Below are positions 1-7,332 of a stretch of 46,414 nt of DNA, in pieces. Within the stretch, counting starts at the first letter, position 1, and each line of letters opens with the position of its first letter. The notes under the pieces are model-generated. The model searched no databases. It was not told where the DNA came from and saw only the letters and a list, made by a program, of their open reading frames with translations. The translations under genes and the position numbers were made by a program. The stretch spans positions 1 to 46,414 of the forward strand of contig JBBQWR010000047.1 in assembly GCA_038210495.1 (NCBI GenBank), written 5' to 3'. The stretch comes from JBBQWR01 sp038210495 (GTDB lineage: Bacteria > Planctomycetota > Planctomycetia > Pirellulales > DATAWG01).

Positions 1-2
1 TG

Positions 3-332
3 TCGAGCGCGATTGGAGTCGCGTCCTATTTCGCTCGCTCCGTGCGCAATCAAATTGAACGGTCATCGTCGCATATGACTATTGGCGCCTCTTCGACTTC
101 CGGCACGGCGATATTCGGCAATCGGGAACCTCCCTTAGTCGCAAACAATATCGGTGAACTAGTACATTTCGACCCCGTCGCGGCCGCGTTCGCGGATACG
201 GATGTTCTGGAGTGGACGGTCGCGACTCCAACTTCTCGGCTTTCGACGACCGGCGATGATATCTCACTTTTACCCGACGATCTACTCGATGCGATCGGCC
301 GACAATGGCGAAATGAACCCTGGGCCGGATAA
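3..332 (+). CDS. C-terminal end of an unidentified protein (partial, open at left edge)
   Basis: The frame is open from the first bases of the window and closes with TAA at 330-332, giving about 109 residues that end in RQWRNEPWAG. No internal start has a convincing ribosome binding site, so this is more likely the tail of a gene that begins outside the window than a small complete gene. The sequence is mixed polar and acidic (DDLLDAIGRQWRNEP near the end) with no transmembrane segment or family motif that I recognise. No function is proposed. An overlapping antisense frame looks less protein-like. It could also be a chance open frame. Confidence 0.35.
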   Translation, partial: SSAIGVASYFARSVRNQIERSSSHMTIGASSTSGTAIFGNREPPLVANNIGELVHFDPVAAAFADTDVLEWTVATPTSRLSTTGDDISLLPDDLLDAIGRQWRNEPWAG

Positions 333-950
333 ATGCGCCCGTTGGGGAGTCAATGAAGAGAGTCAATGTAGAGTCGAGAAGTGACGCGGTGGATTAGGTG
401 GCGGCTATCCGCTTCCGGAAATCGCCGCGACGCGCGCATCGCAACCGTGAAACATGAAAACGGCCATAAGGCGCGGCGTTTACGCGCTGTGCGACACCAG
501 CGGCGGGAAGGCCACGAGCCAAGCGTCCAGAAAAATCTGATCCATCCGCCAATCCCCGCGCGTTATATTATAAGTGAACACACGTTCTATTATATGTGAA
601 TAAAAAACCCGATTTCCGAAACCGCCCAACATTCCGGCGACCTGAGTTTCGTTGGAAGCAGGATCACTCCTTGACTGTCGCCCCCCTGCCGCGGGGCGCA
701 CCTTGCGGTTTGTCGATTCGGATCATTGCCAAGGCGGGCCTGACGCCGTGGCCAAAGTTGTTCCAGAACCTTCGCATCACTCGGGAGACGGAACTGGCCG
801 AGACGAACCCGCTTCACGTCGCCTTTCAATTTATTTAGCCTTGTTTAACCAAAAGCTTGCAGTCGTTGTAGCCAGTCGATACCATTTGGCTCGCTTTTGG
901 GGGGCATGATACTGGCCCAATTGGGCCTAAAACGCACGAAAAATTTTTGA
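333..950. other. Intergenic stretch without a supported gene
   Basis: About 620 bp with only short, mutually overlapping open frames on both strands, none with a recognisable motif or good ribosome binding site. It includes an AT-rich patch near 560-605 in which a TATTATA-AGTGAA-like unit occurs twice, a pair of inverted octamers (CCAAAAGC at 849-856 and GCTTTTGG at 892-899), and the 14-bp palindrome listed separately. Confidence 0.5.
914..927. promoter_or_regulatory. 14-bp perfect palindrome, possible operator
   Basis: GGCCCAATTGGGCC is a perfect dyad lying 42 bp upstream of the ATG at 969 and inside the gap between the inverted octamers and the short frame that follows. A perfect dyad of this length in an upstream region is typical of a dimeric repressor site, but no regulator is assigned and the downstream frame is itself doubtful. 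Confidence 0.3.
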
Positions 951-968
951 ATGAGCAAGGAGAACTGC

Positions 969-1271
969 ATGGCCAGAGAATTAGACGAAGGCGATCGATT
1001 GTTGGGCGAAGCCGCCAATGTCAATCAGCAGCATGACCGGGGCGACGGTGCGAATTCGCCGGCAGGGGCAAGCAAAAGGGGTCAGGCAAGCAAAAGGGGT
1101 CAGAACTATTTATTAAATAGTTCTAACCCTAGTTCTGACTCCTTGTCTCTAATCCGCCTAAGCGGCCGACTTAGCAATCGGCGAAGGAAAAGTTCACTTT
1201 CCAATGCAAAATCGCGCGAAGACGCGGTCCAGCACGTCATCGGTGTAGATGACGCCGACAACTTTTCCTAG
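969..1271 (+). CDS. Doubtful small ORF, possibly a gene fragment interrupted by a repeat
   Basis: The ATG at 969 has a good AAGGAGA ribosome binding site just upstream, and the first 35 or so residues (MARELDEGDRLLGEAANVNQ and on) look like an ordinary acidic protein. From about 1068 the frame runs through an 18-bp tandem repeat and a palindrome, so the rest (ASKRGQ repeated, then NYLLNSSNPS) is repeat-encoded. The last 78 bp lie antisense to the end of mnmE. The likeliest reading is the start of an old gene cut off by repeat insertion. I do not recognise the family. Confidence 0.2.
   Translation: MARELDEGDRLLGEAANVNQQHDRGDGANSPAGASKRGQASKRGQNYLLNSSNPSSDSLSLIRLSGRLSNRRRKSSLSNAKSREDAVQHVIGVDDADNFS
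1068..1103. repeat. 18-bp direct tandem repeat (two copies)
   Basis: GCAAGCAAAAGGGGTCAG occurs twice in perfect head-to-tail register at 1068-1085 and 1086-1103. The second copy runs directly into the palindrome downstream of mnmE. AAAAGGGGTCAG motifs are often found in REP-like mobile repeats of diverse bacteria; that link is inferred from general knowledge and not shown here. Confidence 0.85.
1091..1144 (-). terminator. Terminator-like palindrome downstream of mnmE
   Basis: AGAACTATTTA (1102-1112) and TAAATAGTTCT (1114-1124) form a perfect 11-bp dyad, extended by GGGT/ACCC. Read on the minus strand, that is in the direction of mnmE, the stem is followed by CCCCTTTTG, a short T-run as in an intrinsic terminator, about 70 nt past the mnmE stop. 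A second pairing is possible: AAGGGGTCAGAACT (1094-1107) matches the inverse of AGTTCTGACTCCTT (1131-1144) at 13 of 14 positions, so two alternative structures compete. It may be a mobile repeat that happens to serve as terminator. Confidence 0.5.
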
Positions 1272-2588
1272 CTCTGTCAGGGCGCTGCGAATATCGGCGG
1301 CGACGAGTTCCTCGTTACCACGTCCGGTCGCGGCGATTCGGCGAGCGCGAGCCAAACAGTCGGCGCTAAGACGCAAGCTGTCGCGACATCGCGCGGCGGT
1401 CTCGGCAACGGTGCCTTCCGGATTCGTCTCTCGGTCGGAAGAAAGCGCGGCGGCAATCGCCGACCGCAATTGGTCTAAACCACGGCCCGTGCGGCTGGAG
1501 GTTTCGACGCTCGGCGTAAGGTCGGACAATCGAGCATTGTCCGAGATTGTCGCATCGTCGCATTTCGTCGTTACGATCAATTTGATACCCGGTCGTGTGA
1601 TTTCATCACGCTCCCAGGCATTGAGCGGACGAGTCGAGTCGACGCAGATGAGCCGCAAATCCGCATTTGTTTCTTGAGCGCTCATCATCTGCTGGGCGGC
1701 GTCGGAGAGCGACCCCTCCTTCGCGTTCAGCTCGACACCGGCCGTGTCGATGAGTTGGCACCCGACGCCCCCAAAATCGAGCAAGGCCGAGAGATAGTCG
1801 CGCGTCGTGCCGGGTTGCGGAGAGACGATCGCGGCCGACTGGCCGACTAACGCGTTGAAGAGACTGCTCTTGCCGACGTTCGGCCACCCGACGAGCGCGA
1901 TCCTCGGCTCGCCGTCAGTCCGCGATCGACTTTGCATTTGGGCGACCACGGCGGCGATTGAACCGATGGCCTCGCCAAGCCGGCGATCGAGATCGGCGGA
2001 GGATACGAATTGAAGGTCCTCCTCGGCGAAATCGAGTCCGGCTTCGAGATCGGCAAGCAAGTCGAGGAGATGGTCGCGAAGCACGCCGAGCGGTCGAGTG
2101 AGCCCGCCGGCCAATTGGGCCAGCGCGACGTCCAATTTACGTCGATCGCCGGCGTCGATCACTCCGAGCACCGCCTCGGCTTGCAAGAGATCGATCCGGC
2201 CGGCGAGAAACGCTCGGAGCGTGAATTCGCCCGGCTCGGCGGGGCGAGCGCCGGCCGAGCAAACCGCTCGAAGCGCGGCTTCGACAAGCGGCGGCGATCC
2301 GATCGTGTGCAACTCGGCGACAGGCTGCCGCGTGTAACTGCGGTTTCCGGGCCAAAGGAACAGGTCACAGGGTAGTCGCCGGGGCCGTGGATCGCCCGCG
2401 AGCGAGAGCAAGAGTTCGCCGGGGATGCACTGGGCAGACTTGAGCTCGGAAATCGCGGCGCTGCTGGTGGGCAGGAAACAGGCCTGGAGGCAACCGATCG
2501 CCGCGGGTCCGCTGATTCGGACGATTCCGCGAGTTGCGCCGCCGGCGGCGGAGGAAACCGCCGCGATGGTGTCGTCGAGAGAATGCAT
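1194..2588 (-). CDS. mnmE: tRNA uridine-5-carboxymethylaminomethyl(34) synthesis GTPase MnmE
   Basis: MnmE (TrmE) works with MnmG to add the carboxymethylaminomethyl group to the wobble uridine of certain tRNAs, using methylene-tetrahydrofolate and GTP. The 464-residue protein has the N-terminal folate-binding domain (RGIVRISGP near 20; PGEFTLRAFLAGRIDLLQAE near 118), a helical domain, and an inserted Ras-like G domain with P-loop GWPNVGKS at 234-241, the TTRD switch near 261 and DTAG at 281. The G4 motif reads TKCD instead of the usual NKxD. It ends in FCIGK, which includes the conserved C-terminal cysteine. Length is normal for the family. It lies 80 bp downstream of yidC on the same strand, the common yidC-mnmE order, and is probably co-transcribed with it. 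Confidence 0.97.
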   Translation of the reverse strand: MHSLDDTIAAVSSAAGGATRGIVRISGPAAIGCLQACFLPTSSAAISELKSAQCIPGELLLSLAGDPRPRRLPCDLFLWPGNRSYTRQPVAELHTIGSPPLVEAALRAVCSAGARPAEPGEFTLRAFLAGRIDLLQAEAVLGVIDAGDRRKLDVALAQLAGGLTRPLGVLRDHLLDLLADLEAGLDFAEEDLQFVSSADLDRRLGEAIGSIAAVVAQMQSRSRTDGEPRIALVGWPNVGKSSLFNALVGQSAAIVSPQPGTTRDYLSALLDFGGVGCQLIDTAGVELNAKEGSLSDAAQQMMSAQETNADLRLICVDSTRPLNAWERDEITRPGIKLIVTTKCDDATISDNARLSDLTPSVETSSRTGRGLDQLRSAIAAALSSDRETNPEGTVAETAARCRDSLRLSADCLARARRIAATGRGNEELVAADIRSALTELGKVVGVIYTDDVLDRVFARFCIGK

Positions 2589-2668
2589 GGGCAGGCGCTC
2601 ACGCGGAGAGTTGGAAGCCCCTCACCAGGTCGTCTCCCAGAGGAGAGGGGGCAGGAAAACACGGGCGG

Positions 2669-5200
2669 TTAGTTTCGCTTGCCGCGTTGTTTTCTGCGCA
2701 GCGCGGCGGCGCTGCCGTTCGATCCGTTTGTCGCCGGCTGCGATCGCGGCGATGTTGAGCTGGCGTCCGTGGCGCCGGCGATTGCGGGACCGGACGGCTT
2801 GATGGTCCGGTTGAGAATCGTTCGCTCGGTCATGCCCCAAATACTGGACGCGATGAAATATAGGCACAATCCCGCGGCGACCTTGAAGAACATCACGCCC
2901 ATGAACAACGTCATGTATTTCATGATCTTCTGCTGCATGGCCGTGTTGTCGTCGGTGGCGGGCGGCATGAACATCGCCTGCTGCGCGGTGAAGAGCGCCA
3001 CGGTGATCAACGGGAAGATATTCAGATAGGGCCCCAGCCAGCCGGTCGTTTCCGAGGAGACGTAGGTCGCCAGCCCGGCCGGCATCGAGTCGGCCCATTT
3101 CCAGAACATATCGGGGGCCGCGAGATTCGAGCACCACCGCACCGCGTCGCCGAACAGCGAGGAGCCCCGCAACTCGACGTTCACCATCAGCGAACGATAC
3201 AAGCCCATGAAAATGGGCAATTGCACGAAGGCCAGCAGGCAGCCCCCGAGCGGATTGTGATTGTGCTTTCGCCAGAGTTCTTGCGTGGCCCTGGTGCGTT
3301 CCTCGGGCTTTGTCTTGTACTTTTCATTGATCTTTTTCATCTCCGGCTGGAGTTCTTGCATCTTCTTCGCCGCCAGCGATTGCTTGCGCGAGAGCGGGAA
3401 CATGCACAGCCGCACGACGACGGTCAGCATGATGATCGCCAGGCCGTAGTTGTGAACCAGCGAATAAAACAGGGCGAGGATTCCGACCATCGGCTGAGCG
3501 ACCCAGCGGAACCATCCGTAATAGACCAGCGGCCGCAGGGTATCATCGGGATTTTCGGGAGTTGGCGCGCCATACTGCCCCAGAAGCTCGGGCTGTTTGG
3601 GGCCGGCGAAAATCTGATATTCGTGCACGAGCGATTCGCCCGGCTCGATGGTCTTGGCGAAACTGGTGAGCCGGATCGTGCAATCGGTTTTCTTGCGCAG
3701 CGGAATTTCTTTGACCAACCCCAGCGCGAGCGGACGGATTTCGGCGATCCAAGCTTTCCGCGGCGGGTCGCGCAGCGGCAACATCATCGCGGCGAAATAT
3801 TGGGCATCGACTCCGGCGTAAACCAGCGGCGATTCGTCGAGCTCCTTCTTGGTCAGGCCATCGTCTTTCTTGTCTTTCTTGGCGTCTGGTTTGGCGTCGG
3901 ACTCGTCGAATCGCTTCGTCGCGAGCGGCATCGAGTTGACGAAGGCCGCGTCGTTTCCCTGAAGTTTGTAAGCGATGTCTCGCAGGGCCACTCCGCCCCA
4001 GTCTGGCGAAATTCGATTGGCGTACCACCAACCCTCGTTCGGCAATCCAGTCGGACCGTCGAGTTGATAGGCCACGCTCCGGGCCGTCTTGCCGCGATTG
4101 CGGATTTCGAGGCGGAGCGTCAGGTGATAGGCCGGCTTGTCTTCTTTCGGATCGGCCGCCATTTTGGCGAGTCGATATCGCTTGACGATTTCCAGATCCC
4201 AGCGAGGCAGGGCTCGCGTGAATTCGACCGTGTCGGCGTCGATTCGCTTGGCCTCCCAAGCGTGGCGTCGCAAATGAAGGCCGGTAATCTCGCCTTCGAT
4301 TTTGTCGGCGGCGGCGTCGATTTCGTTGTCGTCGACATGCTTAAGAGTAAGTAGGAACGACAGCGGGTCGTGGTCGCCGGGGCGGACGGCGTCGAGTGGT
4401 TCGGTGTCGAGTTCCGGACGAATTACGGCGAGCGGTCGGCGCTGCACGACGGCCGAGATTTTCTTCGTGCTCTCTCCGCGAAACACGACGAGCTCGATCG
4501 ACTGCTTTGGCTCCGTGCCCTGCAAGGCATTGATCACTTGGTCCGGATCGCCGGGCGCCTTGGCCGAGGCCGTGATTTTTTCGCCGTTGATTTGAGCGAT
4601 AACATCGCCGGCTTCCAGGCCAGCAGCGGCGGCGGCCGTCCCGGGACCGACAACGTTGATCTTGCAACCGGCCTTGTCGGAGGTCAGTTGCAGGTTACCG
4701 AGGTAGCCCGAGCGATCGTCGATGTCCAAGTACCGAGGGCTGCTGAGCTCGATCCGCTCGACGGCGGCGCCGCGACTAGTGAGCGTGACCAGCATTTCGT
4801 AGGGGCTGGTTTTATTGTCCGGCTCGGCGGCGGACCCGAGCGTGAACCACTGCTCGGGCAGAGTGTGTGAATCTTCGATCGGTTTGTCAGCCCCCACGTC
4901 GGGGCCTTTTCCGTCGGGGGCCTTCGCGTCAGGGCCCTTCGCGGCGGGATCCTTCTTTTCGGCGTCGGGCTTGGCGGAGTCGTTCTCGGCGCCGATTTTC
5001 CTTTCGCCGTCTTTCTTATCGCCGCCGGCCGCGGCCGCCTTGGCGGCATGATCCTTGCCATCCTTGCCGGGAACTGCGTTTTCTTGCGCGGCTGGCTGAA
5101 TCGCGGCAAGCTTGGCGGCCCGGCGCTGCTGTTCGATCAGAAGGCTAGCGTAGAAAATGATGAAGGCCAGCGGAACAAACAAAAGCAGTCGCTTTTCCAC
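2669..5200 (-). CDS. yidC: Membrane protein insertase YidC with a PDZ-like insert
   Basis: YidC inserts proteins into the inner membrane, alone or with SecYEG. The 843 residues show an N-terminal signal anchor (LLLFVPLAFIIFYASLL, about 5-22), a long Lys/Asp/Ala/Pro-rich linker (about 40-108), a periplasmic domain (about 110-545) and the conserved five-helix core (about 560-800). The core includes VVVRLCMFPLSRKQ, whose Arg597 corresponds to the groove arginine, and NPLGGCLLAFVQLPIFMGLY. Residues about 178-252 (INVVGPGTAAAAAGLEAGDV, then IAQINGEKI) read as a PDZ-type domain within the periplasmic domain, absent from the classical E. coli protein. The protein is much longer than the usual 540-600 residues because of the linker and the PDZ insert. 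The tail is basic (RRKQRGKRN), as in YidC proteins that touch ribosomes. mnmE follows. Confidence 0.96.
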   Translation of the reverse strand: MEKRLLLFVPLAFIIFYASLLIEQQRRAAKLAAIQPAAQENAVPGKDGKDHAAKAAAAGGDKKDGERKIGAENDSAKPDAEKKDPAAKGPDAKAPDGKGPDVGADKPIEDSHTLPEQWFTLGSAAEPDNKTSPYEMLVTLTSRGAAVERIELSSPRYLDIDDRSGYLGNLQLTSDKAGCKINVVGPGTAAAAAGLEAGDVIAQINGEKITASAKAPGDPDQVINALQGTEPKQSIELVVFRGESTKKISAVVQRRPLAVIRPELDTEPLDAVRPGDHDPLSFLLTLKHVDDNEIDAAADKIEGEITGLHLRRHAWEAKRIDADTVEFTRALPRWDLEIVKRYRLAKMAADPKEDKPAYHLTLRLEIRNRGKTARSVAYQLDGPTGLPNEGWWYANRISPDWGGVALRDIAYKLQGNDAAFVNSMPLATKRFDESDAKPDAKKDKKDDGLTKKELDESPLVYAGVDAQYFAAMMLPLRDPPRKAWIAEIRPLALGLVKEIPLRKKTDCTIRLTSFAKTIEPGESLVHEYQIFAGPKQPELLGQYGAPTPENPDDTLRPLVYYGWFRWVAQPMVGILALFYSLVHNYGLAIIMLTVVVRLCMFPLSRKQSLAAKKMQELQPEMKKINEKYKTKPEERTRATQELWRKHNHNPLGGCLLAFVQLPIFMGLYRSLMVNVELRGSSLFGDAVRWCSNLAAPDMFWKWADSMPAGLATYVSSETTGWLGPYLNIFPLITVALFTAQQAMFMPPATDDNTAMQQKIMKYMTLFMGVMFFKVAAGLCLYFIASSIWGMTERTILNRTIKPSGPAIAGATDASSTSPRSQPATNGSNGSAAALRRKQRGKRN

Positions 5201-5522
5201 GTGCTATTAATCCTTGTATGTGATGGCCGTCTTCAATCGGACGCTGCATCGCTCGGTTGCGGACTCTGGCAGATATCCTTGCCAAGCAATCGACGAGGCA
5301 TTTTCCAGCGAAGACGGAAAGACGCCAAGGACGAGGAAGTTTAGACAGGATCGAGAAGATTACCAGGATTGTTTTCACATAGCGGCCTCGCCGCTGCTCG
5401 TCACTCCCGACTCCCGTCTCCCGACTTTTGCCTGCTTCCTTTGCGCCATTGCGGTAAAACAAAAAACGCCGCCGGCGTCATACGCGGACGGCTTGCAGTT
5501 TGACGGCGGCACTCCTCCCCGC
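5201..5522. other. Intergenic region upstream of yidC
   Basis: About 320 bp between the yidC start and the end of the phosphoesterase gene. No gene is visible. It has low-complexity stretches around 5300-5375 (GACGGAAAGACGCCAAGG, then ACAGGATCGAGAAGATTACC) and a CTCCCGACTCCCGTCTCCCG run near 5403-5424. A similar CTCCCGACTCCCG occurs at 25675-25687, so this is probably short interspersed repeat debris. The yidC promoter must lie here, but no convincing -35/-10 pair was found. Confidence 0.45.
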
Positions 5523-6272
5523 CTATCGGCCTTCCAACAACCGATCGCCGAGGAAGTTGTCGAGTTCCGGAATGTTGTAGATCTTTTGCCGGGTTACTTC
5601 CGCCGGATACTCGATGCGGCGAAAATTCACCACCCCGTCCTCCAGCAGCACGTAACAAGCCTTACGGTTTCCGTCCCGCGGTTGTCCGACAGAGCCGACG
5701 TTGATCATCACCTTCTCGTCGCCGAGCTTATATTTTTCGCCGATGTCTTCCGGACTCAAAAAATTGAGCCCTTGGGTGAACACGCCCGGGACATGCGTGT
5801 GACCTTGGAAGCAATATTTTTCGACGAGCGAAAACAGCTTCTCCATTTTTCGCTGATTGTAAATATCCTCGGGAAACACATATTCGTTGAGTGGATTTCG
5901 CGGCGACCCATGCACGAACAAAAAGCCGTTCTCGCGGCGATTTCGCGGCAACTCCCCGAGAAACTCCCACCGACGAACCTTTTCCGCCGCCGTCCCCTGA
6001 GCGCTTTCCAATTGCTCGCGCGTCCAAAAAATGGCTCGCTCGGCGCCGGAATTAAAACCCTCGGGATCGAATAGGGCGCCCTGATCGTGGTTGCCCAACA
6101 GCACCATATTGCATTTCATCACCAAGTCGATGCATTCGACCGGGTTGGGGCCATAGCCGATAATGTCTCCCAGGCAGTAGATCTCGTCGATGCTCTGCGC
6201 TTGGATGTCGGCCAACACCGCCTGGAACGCTTCCAGGTTGCCATGAATGTCACTGATTAAGGCCCGCTTCAC
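5523..6272 (-). CDS. Calcineurin-like metallophosphoesterase (YfcE/MJ0936-like)
   Basis: A 249-residue cytoplasmic phosphoesterase. All parts of the dimetal site are visible in order: SDIHGN (8-13), GDIIGYGPNP (about 36-45), GNHDQ (about 61-65), FVHGSPR (about 113-119) and QGHTHVPG (about 155-162). These fit small single-domain phosphodiesterases of the MJ0936/YfcE class; the substrate cannot be read from sequence. The start codon is followed at once by the first beta strand (MKRALISDIHGN), so it is secure. There is no signal peptide. Its neighbours (yidC downstream, tsaB divergent) do not suggest a specific role. Confidence 0.92.
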   Translation of the reverse strand: MKRALISDIHGNLEAFQAVLADIQAQSIDEIYCLGDIIGYGPNPVECIDLVMKCNMVLLGNHDQGALFDPEGFNSGAERAIFWTREQLESAQGTAAEKVRRWEFLGELPRNRRENGFLFVHGSPRNPLNEYVFPEDIYNQRKMEKLFSLVEKYCFQGHTHVPGVFTQGLNFLSPEDIGEKYKLGDEKVMINVGSVGQPRDGNRKACYVLLEDGVVNFRRIEYPAEVTRQKIYNIPELDNFLGDRLLEGR

Positions 6273-6554
6273 GCTAAGTATTCGCTCTGAATCGAGAGAT
6301 CTTGAAATGGTTTTCGGTCCATCCCGGCGGGTGGTCGGCCCTTGGTCGAACGGCCCTAATCATCCACAATGCCAGCAACGCATTTCGGCGAACGTAAATC
6401 GCCCGAAATGGCAAGCAAACACCCTCCCCAGGCATAACTCACTAAGCTCGCAGTCTACGGCCGGATCGGCGCAGGGTCAAGGCATTTCACTACTTGCGAA
6501 TCGCCATAATTGCCGCCGAGCTGGGGGTCCGACGACGATGAGAGTGTGGTGGAA

Positions 6555-7244
6555 ATGAAAATTTTGGCGATCGAAACGAGCGATACGGCGGGGAGCCTCG
6601 CGCTGTTGCACCAAGGAGTCATCGAGCGAGAGATCGTGCTCGACCCTCGCTCGCGGAGCGCCCAGACGCTGGCGCCCGCGCTCGATTCGCTTCTGAAACA
6701 GACCGGTTGGCGGCCAGCGGATATCGAGCTTGTGGCCGTGGCCGTCGGGCCCGGTTCCTTCACGGGGCTGAGAGTCGGGGTCGCGACTGCCAAGACATTC
6801 GCTTATGTCGTTGGCGCCGAAGTCGTGGCGGTTAATACCCTTGAAGCCATCGCCAATCAGGCGCCGATTAACTCGGGGCGCATTTGGGCGGTGATTGATG
6901 CCCAGCGGCAACAGGTGTTCGCCGCTAGCTTCGTTCGCGACGGCGACAACTTGATATCCGACGAAGCGACACGCATCGTCGATAACGAGCATTTGTTGGC
7001 CAATTTGATTGTCGGCGATCGAGTCACGGGGCCTGGATTGCGGCGATTGATTCAATCGCTTCCAGATCGTGTCACCGCCGAGGCCGAGGAGATTTGGCGT
7101 CCCCGGGCCGCGACCGTGGGCCAACTAGGATGGCGCCAATATCAAGCCGGACAGCGAGACGATATTTGGCGGCTTGCGCCGCAATATTTCCGACGCAGCG
7201 CCGCCGAGGAAAAATGGGATCGCGAGCAAAAATATTCTACATAG
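6555..7244 (+). CDS. tsaB: tRNA threonylcarbamoyladenosine biosynthesis protein TsaB
   Basis: TsaB is the inactive ASKHA-fold partner of TsaD (with TsaE) in making t6A at position 37 of ANN-decoding tRNAs. The 229 residues begin MKILAIETSDTAGSLAL and hold GPGSFTGLRVGVATAKTFAY (about 65-84), the signature of the family. The start at 6555 is preferred over an in-frame ATG at 6510 because the family begins directly at the first strand and GGTGGAA lies just upstream. The C-terminal half is less conserved, as usual. The stop codon (7242-7244) lies inside the left arm of a large inverted repeat. No other t6A gene is in the window. Confidence 0.93.
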   Translation: MKILAIETSDTAGSLALLHQGVIEREIVLDPRSRSAQTLAPALDSLLKQTGWRPADIELVAVAVGPGSFTGLRVGVATAKTFAYVVGAEVVAVNTLEAIANQAPINSGRIWAVIDAQRQQVFAASFVRDGDNLISDEATRIVDNEHLLANLIVGDRVTGPGLRRLIQSLPDRVTAEAEEIWRPRAATVGQLGWRQYQAGQRDDIWRLAPQYFRRSAAEEKWDREQKYST

Positions 7245-7330
7245 CCGCGGCATCCTGCTGCGGAGTTTAGTTCGGCGCCCGACGAAACTCCGTCGGACAA
7301 TACTCCCCGGCAGGATACCGCGGCTATGTA
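7238..7330. repeat. Large inverted repeat between convergent genes, probable bidirectional terminator
   Basis: The 21-nt arms at 7238-7258 and 7310-7330 (right arm begins GCAGGATACCGCGGCTATGT) are inverse complements with one mismatch. A second dyad is nested inside: CGGAGTTT at 7261-7268 and AAACTCCG at 7285-7292, with TCGG/CCGA within it. The element fills the gap between tsaB (stop inside the left arm) and the gene ending at 7333. Similar arms occur at 17963, 37303, 37430 and 42700, so this is one member of an interspersed family. A long cruciform at a convergent junction would end transcription from both sides. No T-run is present, so intrinsic termination is not assured. Confidence 0.8.
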
Positions 7331-7332
7331 AG

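Noticed and set aside
1068..1103. Tandem repeat as the start of a CRISPR or VNTR array
   Set aside because: Only two adjacent copies with no spacer, leading directly into a palindrome.
3221..4354. A 377-codon plus-strand open frame antisense to yidC
   Set aside because: It mirrors the codon structure of yidC, whose protein is unmistakable, and its own sequence matches no family. It is a G+C-driven shadow.
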